Assembly (NCBI GenBank): GCA_025360015.1
Contig: JANYCZ010000029.1
Location: 1 to 64,000 of the forward strand
DNA from: Verrucomicrobiota bacterium
GTDB lineage: Bacteria > Verrucomicrobiota > Verrucomicrobiia > Verrucomicrobiales > Verrucomicrobiaceae
DNA length: 64,000 nucleotides
Direction: 5' to 3'
Shown: piece by piece, positions 7,438 to 18,500 of the stretch
Layout of the letters: the number at the start of each line of letters is the position of its first letter
Numbering within the stretch: position 1 is the stretch's first letter
The notes under the pieces: model-generated
Seen by the model: the letters and a program-made list of their open reading frames with translations, nothing else
Databases searched by the model: none
What the model was told of the DNA's origin: nothing
Program-made: the position numbers and the translations under genes

Positions 7438-8883
7438 TTAGGCTTTCCAGCCGTCGCGGTAGGAGGGACGGGTGATGAATTTGTTGGGGGCTTCGACGTT
7501 GGTGACTTTCATGGCGGATTTGTCCCACTGGACGGTCTGCTGGGCGCGGATGGCGAGATTGCCGAGGAGGACGAATTCGGTGAGGGGGGCGGAGTAGTCG
7601 AAGTTTGAGGAGGGGAGGCCGCCATTGACGATGTGGTGAGCCCACTCGCCCTGGGGATTGTCAGGCATGACGGAGCGGGTTTCGGTCTGCTTGATCTTGC
7701 CGGACTTCATGTCGAGGCGGACCTGGGTGTATTTTTCCAGAGGATAGACGATAGGGCTCTTGCAGTAGGCGTCGCCTTCGAAGATGACGCCGTCGGTGCC
7801 GATGAACATCATGCCACTGGTGGCTTTCTTAAAGGTTTCTTCGGGGATGTCGGGGTGGCGCTCGGGCTTGTTGGGGAGGCCGTCTTTTTCGCCGTCGTGC
7901 CAGGAGACGGTGAGGGCGGGGTGCTTGCCGGCGGGCATGTGGTAGATGAGCTTGCTCCACATGGGGGCGTTGAGGTCGTTGATGGGGCCGCTTTCGGCTT
8001 CGATCTTCTCGGGGATGAGCTGGCCGAGGATGGAGAAGGTGGAGTCCATGATGTGGCAGCCCATGTCGCCGAGGGCGCCGGAGCCGAACTGCCACCAGCC
8101 GCGCCAGTTGAAGGGGGCGGGGCCGGGGGAGCGCTGCTTTTTCTTGGCGGTCTCGGGATCGAGATCGAACTCGAAGTAGGGCTCGGAGGGTTCGCAGGAG
8201 AGCCAGAGGTCCCAATTGAGATTGGAGGGGCACTCGACGAGCTTCTTCTTAATAGGGCCCTGGGGCCAGATGGGGCGGTTGGTCCAGAGGCGGATTTCCT
8301 TGAGGGTGCCGATGGCACCCTGCTCGATCCATTCTTTGGCCATGCGCTGGCCGTCCATGGTGCGGCCTTGATTGCCCATCTGGGTGACGATCTTGGCGTC
8401 TTTGGCGGCGCGGTGGAGATCGCGGACTTCGGAGATGTAGTTACACAGGGGTTTCTGTACGCAGACATGCTTGCCGTGCTTGATGGCGTGCATGGCGGCG
8501 AGGTAGTGGGTGTGATCAGGGGTGGAGACGATGACGCCGTCGATCTGGTTCGACATTTCGTCGAACATTTTGCGGAAGTCCTGATAGAGCTTGGGTGCCG
8601 CTGGTGCAGGCTGGCTGGAGTCGAGGTGGTGCTTCTCGCGCTTTTTGGCGGCTTCATCGAGGCGCTTGGAGTCGACATCGACCATGGCGATGATGTTGTG
8701 ATTGAGGGTGACCATGCCGGTGTCGGCGAGGCCTTTGCCGTTGGCACCGATCTGGACGAGATTGAGGCGTTTGCTGGCGGTGTCCTGGCCGCGGAGGAGG
8801 AGATTGGGGCCAGTGAAGGCACCGGCGGCGAGGCCGGCGGAGGTGGTGAGGAAGCGACGGCGTGAGAGGGGGCGGGTGCTCAT
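7438..8883 (-). CDS. Tat-exported Gfo/Idh/MocA-family oxidoreductase
   Basis: A 481-residue predicted NAD(P)-dependent dehydrogenase acting on a sugar or cyclitol-like substrate. I use the ATG ending at 8883, because it starts with a twin-arginine signal (SRRRFLTTSAGLAAGAF, residues 7-23), so it is exported folded with its cofactor. The Rossmann glycine motif is GANGKG (47-52). The family's EKP signature appears as QKPL (143-146), a conservative change seen in secreted relatives. A later GALGDMGCHIMD segment resembles the substrate-binding region of the C-terminal domain, and WRGWWQFG precedes it. Such secreted Gfo/Idh proteins are abundant in Verrucomicrobiota and Planctomycetota and are thought to take part in carbohydrate use. 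The substrate here is unknown. It appears to be a single-gene unit. Confidence 0.92.
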   Translation of the reverse strand: MSTRPLSRRRFLTTSAGLAAGAFTGPNLLLRGQDTASKRLNLVQIGANGKGLADTGMVTLNHNIIAMVDVDSKRLDEAAKKREKHHLDSSQPAPAAPKLYQDFRKMFDEMSNQIDGVIVSTPDHTHYLAAMHAIKHGKHVCVQKPLCNYISEVRDLHRAAKDAKIVTQMGNQGRTMDGQRMAKEWIEQGAIGTLKEIRLWTNRPIWPQGPIKKKLVECPSNLNWDLWLSCEPSEPYFEFDLDPETAKKKQRSPGPAPFNWRGWWQFGSGALGDMGCHIMDSTFSILGQLIPEKIEAESGPINDLNAPMWSKLIYHMPAGKHPALTVSWHDGEKDGLPNKPERHPDIPEETFKKATSGMMFIGTDGVIFEGDAYCKSPIVYPLEKYTQVRLDMKSGKIKQTETRSVMPDNPQGEWAHHIVNGGLPSSNFDYSAPLTEFVLLGNLAIRAQQTVQWDKSAMKVTNVEAPNKFITRPSYRDGWKA

Positions 8884-9011
8884 GAATGCGGTTGGGTTGT
8901 GTGCGAGGGGCGGAAAACGGAGGAGAAAAGAGGATGTTGCAGGGGGTTGCAACTTGCATTCCGAAGTTGAATCGTGGCGGGAACGGGTGAAAAGGACGGT
9001 GCGTTCCGTTT

Positions 9012-9083
9012 GTCCCCGTAGTTCAATGGATAGAACGAGGGTTTCCTAAACTCTAAATACAGGTTCGATTCCTGTCGGGGATA
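9012..9083 (+). tRNA. tRNA-Arg (anticodon CCU)
   Basis: A 72-nucleotide cloverleaf without an encoded CCA. The acceptor stem pairs GTCCCCG with CGGGGAT (terminal G-T wobble), the D stem is GTTC/GAAC, the anticodon stem is AGGGT/ACTCT around the loop TTCCTAA (anticodon CCT in DNA), and the T arm is ACAGG-TTCGATT-CCTGT. The discriminator base is A. Size and layout match the E. coli tRNA-Arg for AGG codons. Such a gene is also a common phage or island integration site, but no attachment-site duplicate was seen within the window. Confidence 0.95.
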
Positions 9084-9473
9084 CGCGAGAAAAAGGGGGC
9101 CGCAGGAGGGATGCGAGGGCGGATTTGGGGTGAATGGTCATGGTGACCATGACAAGATTTTCAAAAAAACTCACATAGAAGGGCTTTTTACCTAAGGTCA
9201 AAGATTAGATTGGCGGAATGCCTATGCGGCAAACTATACCATTGATAATCAGTGACTTGTCTTTTTTTTGTGAAACAAGAAAAATAGGTTGTCTAGTAAG
9301 GGTTCGCTGTGGTTTTATAAGGAGACAATCTTTAGATGCCATCCAACCAGACTTACCTCAAGGCTAAAGCTTTGAATTGCTGCACTCCCTGCATGAGTGC
9401 GGCGGTTCACCTCGACGCCTTTTGATGATCTGACGACTGCTCCTTGGGATCACTTTCGTTTCACTTGACTCAT
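9084..9473. promoter_or_regulatory. AT-rich leader and presumed promoter region of the giant gene
   Basis: About 390 bases with no gene, clearly AT-richer than both flanks (especially 9150-9330), as expected for a promoter and untranslated leader. It contains a 17-base palindrome, GTCATGGT-G-ACCATGAC (9137-9153), that could be an operator. A weak sigma-70-like pair is TTGTCT (9289-9294) and TTTTAT (9313-9318) with 18-base spacing. A 9-bp stem-loop, GCTGCACTC/GAGTGCGGC, lies at 9379-9403, about 70 bases before the ATG. No Shine-Dalgarno sequence precedes ATG 9474. I could not match the leader to a known riboswitch class. Confidence 0.4.
9379..9403 (+). promoter_or_regulatory. Stem-loop in the leader of the giant gene
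   Basis: GCTGCACTC (9379-9387) pairs with GAGTGCGGC (9395-9403), 9 bp with one G-T wobble, around a 7-base loop. No T-run follows, so it is not a typical terminator. It may affect translation or mRNA stability of the giant gene; this is inference. Confidence 0.35.
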
Positions 9474-9566
9474 ATGAAAACATTACGCCACCACCGCCAA
9501 CTTATTGGATGGTTCATGACTTGCCTGATGGTAGTCTGGATTCCAGGACAAAGTTTGCGGGCCGCC
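9474..9566 (+). other. Sec signal peptide of the giant protein
   Basis: Residues 1-31: basic residues (K, R, H, H, R) in the first eight positions, a hydrophobic core ending in VVWIP, and a GQSLRA-A cleavage-like end. The mature protein would begin with TYTW, the start of the first WxGG-type module (residues 32 to about 115). Confidence 0.8.
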
Positions 9567-12500
9567 ACCTACACGTGGAGCAACAACACGGGCAACTTTA
9601 GCACCGGCAGCAGCTGGGTGGGTGGGGCAGCACCTACGGGTGCGAGTGCTACTGACATCCTGATCTTCGGAGGCGGTGGCCCGGGTTATACAGCGACGGA
9701 TGATTTGATTGGCCTTGGCGTCTCCGGCTTCCAGTTGAACCAGATCACGCTGAATAATTTGACCACGGTTGCGGACATCATTGCGGGAACTCCTGCTTTG
9801 AATTTTTCCAGCGCGGCTGCTCCCACGATCACTCAGAGCGGCATCGGTGCATTCACCATCAGCAGTGCTGTTACCCTTGGAGCAAACGGCCTCACCTTCA
9901 ATGGCACTGGTCCGGGCACAGTCACTTTGAGTGGTGCCATCACCGGCACGGCGACCAATGGACTTACCTTCTCCGGCTACAATACCACGGTGCTCAGCGG
10001 TGGTGCCCTCAACACCTTCACTGGCAACTTCTTGCTCAACAGCGGTGCCTTGAGTGTTGGTGCGGATAACAACCTCAGCTCCGTCACCACCAACGCATTC
10101 ACTTTTGGCAGCTTGGGTGGCGGCACCCTTGCGCTCACCGGCGCCTTCGGCACTTTGAACGCAAGCCGCAGCCTCACCTTCACTGGCAACGGTACGATTG
10201 ATGTGGCCACCAGCGCCACCATCGCTGGTGCGCTCAGTGGTAACGGCAGCATGTTCAAGCAGAATGCGGGTACACTGACCCTGACAGGCACCGGCAACAA
10301 CATTGGTACAGGTGTGACCTATATCAACGGTGGCGTCCTCAGCATTTCGGCAGATACAAACCTGCTGGGCGCTGGCACCAACGTCAACTTCGGTGGTGGC
10401 ACCCTGCAAGACACGGGTGCCGCAGTCTCCATTGCACGTAACTCTGTTCTTTATCAGGCGGCTACAATTGACGTGACTGGTGCCAATTCTTTGACGGACA
10501 CAGGCATTATCAGCGGATCTGGATCGCTCTCGAAGACCAGCTCAGGTACGTTGGTTATTAATAATGGAGCGGTTCCAAATACATACACCGGCGGTACGAC
10601 TGTTGCCGCAAGCGGTGGAGTTCTCACCGTTTCTTCCGCAGGCGGCCTCGGCAACGCTAGTGGTGCCCTGACCATCACGGGTGGTACGGTGAACATCAAT
10701 GCCAACCAGTCGGTCGGCAATTTCAGCGGTGCCGCCGCCGGTGTCCTTACCATCGGCACCGGGGCCACACTCACCGTGAACGGCTTCTACGGTGCTGCTG
10801 CTCAGACCTTCGCGGGTAATATCGCCGCCAGCGCTGGTTCCTTGGTTTACAGCGGCCCATCAGCCACCCTCCCTAGCACGTTGGTCGGCATCCTCAATCT
10901 CACCGGCACGAACTCCGCCTGGACGGGTACAACGACGATTAACAGCGGTGTCATCTCTTACAACACCGCTGCGGATGCTGCGCTCGGTGCCACCGCGAAC
11001 TCTGTCACGGTCAATTCCGGCGGTGTCGCGGCTTCCGGTGCCACGGGGGGGCTGACTCAAGTGTTCCTGGGTAAGCTCGTCACCAGTTCTGCTGGTGTTG
11101 TTGCCCTCGGGGTCAGCAGCGCAAACAACCTCGATTTCAACGGTGCCGGCCTCACCGCCGCCAGCCTGGGTGCCTCTGGTGCCTTTACTTACAGCGGCAC
11201 GCTCACCCCGAACGGAACCACCTACCGCCTCGGTGGTGGTACGGCTACGGGTGTCCTGACTGTTTCCAGCGCGCTCGCTGGATCTGGTAACACTCTTGTC
11301 ATCGGTGTCAACGGCACCTCGCCCCTGAGCACGGTCGCACTGACGAGCACGAGCAACGCATTCACAGGCATCACCGTGAACTCTGGAACGCTGAACGTGC
11401 TCACAGGGACCCTCGGCGCAACGACCGAGGTGATCACCCTCAACGGTGGCGCCCTTCTCGCGGGCGGTTCTCTCTCCACCGCTGCAACGCAGACCATCAC
11501 CCTTAACGGTGGTGCCATCAATGCTGCCAATGCTACTACCCTGACCGTGGGCGGCGCGATCAGCGGCACCATCCTCAACGTCAACGCTAACACCAATGGC
11601 ACCTTCCAGACCGGCACGGTACTCCTCAACGTGGCGAACAGCTACACCGGCGGCACTGTGGTCAATTCCGGTACGCTCACCCTGGGTGCCTCGGGCACGC
11701 TCAACGGCGGTCCCCTGACCCTCAATTCCAACGGCAACGCCAGTACGGTCAATTTGGGTGCCGCGCTGACGATTGGCAGCCTCGCGGGCCAGTTCAATCT
11801 TGGCACAAGCGCCATAACAACGGCCCTGGGCGTCAATGCGCTCACGATCAATCAGACCACTGCCACGACCTACGCGGGTGCCATCACCGGAAGTTCCACT
11901 GCCAGCAACCTCACCGTGCTGGGTACCGGTATCCTTACCTTGCAGGGCTTGGACACCTTTGGTGGCAATACCACGGCTTTCACCAATCCGGGCCTGACCA
12001 TCGGTAATAACACGGGCAACATCCCGACTCTCAAAGTGGGCTTGGACACCAGCCTGGGCGCGCTTGAATCTGCGGCCACCGCCAGCAACATCGTCATCAA
12101 CGCCGGTGTCCTCAGCGCCTTCCAGTCCATGACCATCAGTTCGAATCGTGGCATCGGCCTTGGGCCAACGAGCGCCACCGGCTCAGGCACCCTTGATGTG
12201 GCCAGCGGTGCCACGCTGGTTTACGGCGGTATTCTTGCCAACAACGGCACTGCCGTTGCCACCACCAGCATCAGCTCCCTCAATAAGACCGGCCTGGGCA
12301 CCCTTTACCTCAGCGGGGTCAACACCTTCGGCGGCGCTGGTGCCGCAGTGAACATGAACGGTGGCACGCTCAGCATCTCATTGGATACCGCGCTCGGTAA
12401 TGCCAGCAACATCCTCACCTTCAATGGTGGCACGTTGCTCACCACGGCGCTGCTTGGTCTGGCAGACAGCAAGCTCATCACGCTCAATGCCGGTGGTGGT

Positions 12501-15500
12501 ACCGTCAATGTCAACGGTCCGGGTCCCGTCATTGTCACCGGAACGGGCACTCAAAACACGCAGACCATCATCGCCGTGCCGCAAAATGTCGCGCAGTTCC
12601 CCGTCGCTAGTCTGCTCAATGCCACCACGCTCAGCGGTATCATCAGCGGTGCTGGCACATTGACCGTCAATGGCGGTGGCCAAACCGGTGAACTCATCCT
12701 TTCCGGGGCGAACACCTTCGGTGGCGGCACAACCGCCAATCAGGTCACCGTCGGTGGTGGCATCCTGCAGATCGCCGCAGATGGCAACCTGGGCACCGCT
12801 CCTACCTCGGCGGTGGCCAACAGCATCAATCTCAACAACGGTGGCACGCTCCTCATCAGCGCCAACAGCATTACGATCGTCGCCAACCGCGGCATCACCC
12901 TGGGCGCTGCCTCCTCGGGCGGCGGTCGCATCGATGTTCTTTCGGGCAACACGGACACCATCGCAGGCATTCTCACCGGTGCCGGCACTACCGCCCTGAC
13001 CAAGCTGGATGCTGGCATCTTGGTACTGGGTGCCAACAATTCCCCCTTTAGTGGTGCATTGAATCTTGCCGGTGGCGTGGTCAGCATCGCTGCTGCCAAC
13101 AATCTGGGTGACGCTTCGGCCACCAACGTTCTGAACTTCACCGGCGGCCAGTTGACGACCACCAATGCGACCGGTTTCACCATCGCCAACAACATCAACC
13201 TCGGCTCCGGTGTAGCGGGTGCGGGTGCGGGCGGCGGCACGATCAATCTCGCCGCTGCGACGACCCTCTCGGGCACCATCAGTGGTGCAGGCGCACTGAC
13301 TCGCGGTGCGGGGGCTTTTGCGCTGACCCTCGCTCCTACCAGCGGGTCCAACACCTATACCGGCCCGACCTTTATTGGCACCAATGTCCTGAGCATTGCG
13401 CAGGACAACTATCTCGGCAGCACCACAGGCACACCCGGTGCGATTGTCTTCACTGGCGGTGGCCAGTTGAACACCACGGGCAGCATTACCACCTCGCGCG
13501 CTGTTGATTTCATCGCAGGAACCAGTTCTTTGTTTATCAGCAGCGCAACTACATTGACGCTCAACGGCAGTGTCTTTGCCAGCAACGGTGCGACCGTCAA
13601 CCCCAACGGCGTCGCCCTCACGAGTGTGCTGAGTTTCGGCGGCACCGTTTTCCTCAATCCGACCAGCACCTTCACCATCACCAACGGCACGGTTAATCTC
13701 AATGCAGCCAATGAACTGCCCTTCAACGGGACCACCTCCGTGAACACCGGTGCCACCAGTCTGTTGGATATTAAAGGCAATAGCCAGATCCTTGGCGGCC
13801 TGACTACCGCTGCAAGCTCGGTGATCCAAAATACCGGTTCAACTGCCACCCTCACCATCGGCCAGTCTGCTGGTACCACGGCAGCAGGAAACATCATGGC
13901 CACTGGCGGCGGCAACATCAACCTCGTGAAGATCGGCAATACAACGCTGACCCTCACGGGAGCGGGCAGCACTTTTGTGGGCACTATTACTATTGCAGGC
14001 GGCACGCTCAGTGTGAATCAAGACAATACCGTCACAGGTACCAACACGCCATTAGGCAACGTCAACAACTCCATCACACTCACAGGGGGCGGGGAGCTAT
14101 CAAACTCTAGCGTAACCGCTGGAAGTACTCAGACGGTTGTCGGCACCAGAAGCATTACGATCCAGGGGTTAGGGGGACTCGAAGGGCCAGTTGGCAACGC
14201 GAACACCACTTATGCAGGTGTTGTCAGTGGCAGCGGTATCCTCTTCAAACAGGGCGGCGGCTGGACCTTTCTAAACAACACGGGCAACACCTTCAAAGGT
14301 GGTTACGCAGATGTGAATGGCAACGCGGCTGCGGCCCTCCGCTTTTCAGCGGTTGGTGCTTCAGGCGATGCTTCCAACACCATTTTGACCAACAGCAGCG
14401 GTGCCAACCTGGGCATTTCCATTGATGCCGCCACGACCATCGGCGGCCTCGCGGGCTTCGGCACCGTGGACTCGATCTCCACCGCCTCAACCCTCACCGA
14501 CAATCAGAATTCCAATACCGTCTATGCTGGCGCCTTTAAAAACACCACGAACTTGACCTTTGTTAAGGGCGGCACTGGCACGCTCACGCTGGGCTCCCTT
14601 GCCAACGCAAACGTCGGCACCTTCACCATCAATAGCGGAACCGTTGCAGTCAGCGGCTCCGGCGGCCTCGGTACGGGCGCGGCCACCAACACCCTCATTT
14701 TCAATGGTGGTACCCTGCAGATCAATGCAGGTGGTTTCAACAGTCCTTCCACTCGCGGTGTGACGATGACTGGCGCTGGTACCATCGACTTGGCGGGTGG
14801 CAACGTTGCCACGATCCAAGGTGCCATCACCGGCACCGGTGCACTCACCAAGACCAGCAGCGGCACTCTCTTCCTCTCTGGCACGAACACTAACAACGGA
14901 CTGAACATCAACGGCGGTGCCGTCAGCACAGGCACGGCGGCATCACTCGGGACCGGAGCGGCGCTGACCTTCAACGGCGGCACTTTGATCATGACCGGAG
15001 CGGCGCAGACGACTACGCAGAACGTGACGCTCAACTCTGGCGGCGGCACGATTGATGTCACTGGGGCGAACAACTACACCATCAGTGGCAACATCACGGC
15101 GGGCAACACTCTGACCAAGGTGGACTCCGGCACCCTGACCCTCACCGGCACCAGCAGCAGCTACGCTACGACTGTGGTCAACGGCGGTACCCTGGCCACC
15201 ACCTCACTCCTTTCCGGCAATGCGTTGGGGGGCAGCAATGCCAATCTCAATGGCGGCACGCTCAAATTCAACGCGGGGGCAGGAGCCACTGCTACCACCA
15301 TCCCCACCCTGACCTACACGGGCGGCACCCTGGCCCTCAATGCGGCCGGTCAGGCCACCACCGTCAATGTGACCAACTTCACTCGCTCCGGTGCTGGTAC
15401 GCTCATCTTTCAGAGCCAGGGAAACAGCCTCGGTACGAACGAGCTTTTTGCCCCCAACATCGGCGGCGTTATCAGCAACGGGATCGCTCCCGGCTACTTG

Positions 15501-18500
15501 GTCGTTCAGCCTACTACTACCGGTGGCACTGCGGGTGATTTTGTCGCTCTTTCCGGCGGCACCACGGGCAATGTCGTTGCGTTCTCCAATTACACGACAG
15601 TGAGCTCCACCACCAATCAGAGCGTCAACGATCCCACGATTAACAACACGACGGTGGTGCAAGAAAACTTGGGGACGGTGGACAGCCTGTTTACAAATGC
15701 GGCCGATGCCAGCGTGTACGCTCTCAAGATGGACAACGGAAACAGCATCGATCTGGCTGGCTTCAATCTCAACGTGGGCAGCAGCTCCACCAACCCAGGT
15801 GGTTTGATCATGAACGGTGCCACGATTGTCAACAGTGGCGGTGCCGGTGCCCTGAATTTCCAGGGTGAGGGGCTCATCTATGCCGGCGGTACGGCCATTT
15901 CCATCATCAGTGCCAACATCACGGGTAGCAAAGGTTTGACCCTCTTTGGCCCGCAGCTTCTCATTCTTTCCGGCAATAACAGCGGTCTCACTGGGAACAT
16001 CACCATCAACGGTGGCACCACGGCCATTAGTGCGGACATCAACCTGGGATCGACCAGCACATTAGGTGGTGTCACCCTCAATGGTGGTACTTTGGCCGCC
16101 AGCGGGAATATACCCACCGCACGTAATTTTACCCTCGGCGCGGCAGGCGGAGCCTTTAACGTCTCCGGGGGAGTCACCCTCACCATTTCTGGCAACGTGA
16201 CGGGTTCCGGGTCTCTGACCATGAATGCAGGCTCTGGCACCCTGGCTTTGACGGGTACGGGCAACACCTACAGCGGCGGCACCTTCCTCAACGCGGGCAC
16301 CTTGGCAATCACGGCGGACAACGTGATCCCTGCGGGCAACGTCACCATGGCTGGTGGCAGCCTGCTCTATACCCCGACCACGACCGGCAATCTTCTCACC
16401 AGTTCACGCAACCTCGTTCTTAGCAGCGGTACTAACGGTCTCGGCGTCAATACCAACAACACTTTGGTCGTCACCGGCCAGATCAGCGGTACTGGCGGCC
16501 TCAATACCACAGGCAATACGGGAACGGTGTTGCTCTTCAATGCTGCCAACATCTACAACCCCACCACAGCTGTAAACTCCTACACGGGTGCCACCACGGT
16601 GGGAGGTGGCCTATTGATCGTCCCCTTCCTGGCAGAACTTGGTGCTAGCGGCAGCATGGTGCTTGCCGGTGGCACGCTACGCTCCAGTTCCTACACCTTT
16701 GCAGGCGGTGTTTCTACCACTGCCAACAGCACCATTGATGTAGGCAACAATCAGAACACCACTCTCACTGGTGCGATCACTGGATCCAGTCTCATCACGA
16801 AGACTGGCACCGGCACACTCACCCTTACGCCTACCGCCACTTCGGCCTTTACCGGCGGCTATACGGTGAATCTTGGCACGTTGCTCGGCACTGCCACCGC
16901 AGCGTTTGACCCTTTTGGTACTGCGGCCAGTGCTATTACCCTGAATGCCGGCACGCTGCAGATTACCAGCCCCACGACAACAATCATCACTAATACCGTG
17001 ACCGTCGGCGGACCTGCGACGGTGAACATCACCACCGCTGCCGCCAACGTCAGTTCGGGTGCTCTTACCTTGGGCGCTCAGACCCTTACCGTCACCGGCG
17101 GCGCCGGTGCCATTTACTCCCCGTCGAGCTTGGTGTTGAATTCGCCCATTTCCGCCCTGTCGGACGTCACCGCCGTCGCCACGGTCACCGTGACTGGCCT
17201 GGCCAGTGGAAACGGTGCGCTTAACAAGCTCGGCACGGGCATCGTGAATCTGAATGGCACCGGTACGAATACCTATACCGGCGGCACCAACATTCTCGCG
17301 GGCCAGGTGGCACTTGGAGCCTCCAGTATCCTGCCCACGACCGGTGCGGTGATAATCAACCCCGGTGCTTTCCTCGGTTTGAATGCCGCCGCCAACGTTG
17401 GCACTGCGGTGGTCAATGTCCTCAGCATACCGGTGACGGCCAATGTCGGTGCAGTGCTGTTAAACACCGATTTCGCCACCGGCACCACGCTTTCCAACGC
17501 GGTGTTTGGAGTCTATGGCGGTGCGGTTCAGTTTAACACCTCCGCGCCTGCCGCTGCCATCGACATGTCGAAGTTCGGTGCCAATAGCACGGGCAGCGGC
17601 AACGCCAACGTCTTCCTCGGTACTGCGCAGACAGCCACCTATTCCGGCACCTCCCTGACAGCAGCTGGCACAGGTGCTGGCCTCACCTACCGCCTCGGTG
17701 CCAACAACGCCGCAGCCACCGTGCTCACTCTCAGTGGTGTCAATGCCCTGACTGGTGCTGCCAACGTGGTGATCGGCTCCCCTCTCGCCAATCCGCTGGG
17801 TGGCACTTACGTCGGTGGCACTGGCACCGTGGCCTTGTCTGTCGCCAATAACTACTCTGGCAGCACGACGATCAACAAGGGCAGCACCCTCAGCATCACT
17901 GCCACCACGGCGGGTCCGCTCGGAACCACGGGCGCAGTGAACAACTACAACGTTCTTTCCACTTCACCCACAGCCGTCGTTGCAGCGGCGAATCAGCTGA
18001 CCAACCTGACCTACAACCTGTTTGCTGGTAGTACCACCACCATTGACAACAGCGCTGTCATCGCAACTGGGAACACTCAGCGTCTTGCCACCACTGCTGC
18101 GCTGAACATGAACAGTGCCTCTTTCACTTACATTGGTGCAACGGCTGCCATCAATAGTTCCATGAACGTCGGAACTATCACCTTTGGCGGGGCTAATCAG
18201 ATCGCTCTTAACAAAGGAACTGGTGGTACCTTGACTCAGATCACCTCCAGTGCGCTGCTCAGCCGTGTTAACAACGGCACGATCCAGTTCAGCGGGACAG
18301 GTGCCCTCTATGGCACTGGCACGACACACTTCATTGTGAATGGTGGGGGCGCAGGTCCGGGCACCACCAACAGTATGGTGGCACCATTCTATATCATGAG
18401 TGACAACGGTGGTGCTCCAACGTTCGCCAACTACGTAACGGCCACCGGTTTCCAGGACATTGCCTATGACACCGCGACCATTGGCACCACTGCCTCTCAG

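Noticed and set aside
7241-7645. Longer N-terminus for the catalase (ORF begins at 7645)
   Set aside because: The extra 135 residues are Pro/His/Arg-rich and cross the terminator of the neighbouring gene; catalase homology starts after the ATG ending at 7240.
7633-8865. 410-codon plus-strand frame opposite the Gfo/Idh gene
   Set aside because: Gly/Val/Asp/Glu-rich mirror of the sense frame, which has a signal, a Rossmann motif and a family pattern.
9012-9083. Genomic island integrated at tRNA-Arg
   Set aside because: No integrase or duplicated tRNA 3' end was found nearby; the giant gene next to it does not look like a phage or integrative element.
12378-13829. Long minus-strand open frames across the giant gene, for example 483 codons here
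   Set aside because: They lie antisense to a clearly coding frame, have Val/Pro/Ala/Arg-biased content with no family-like motif, and arise from the Gly/Thr/Asn-rich codon pattern of the sense strand.
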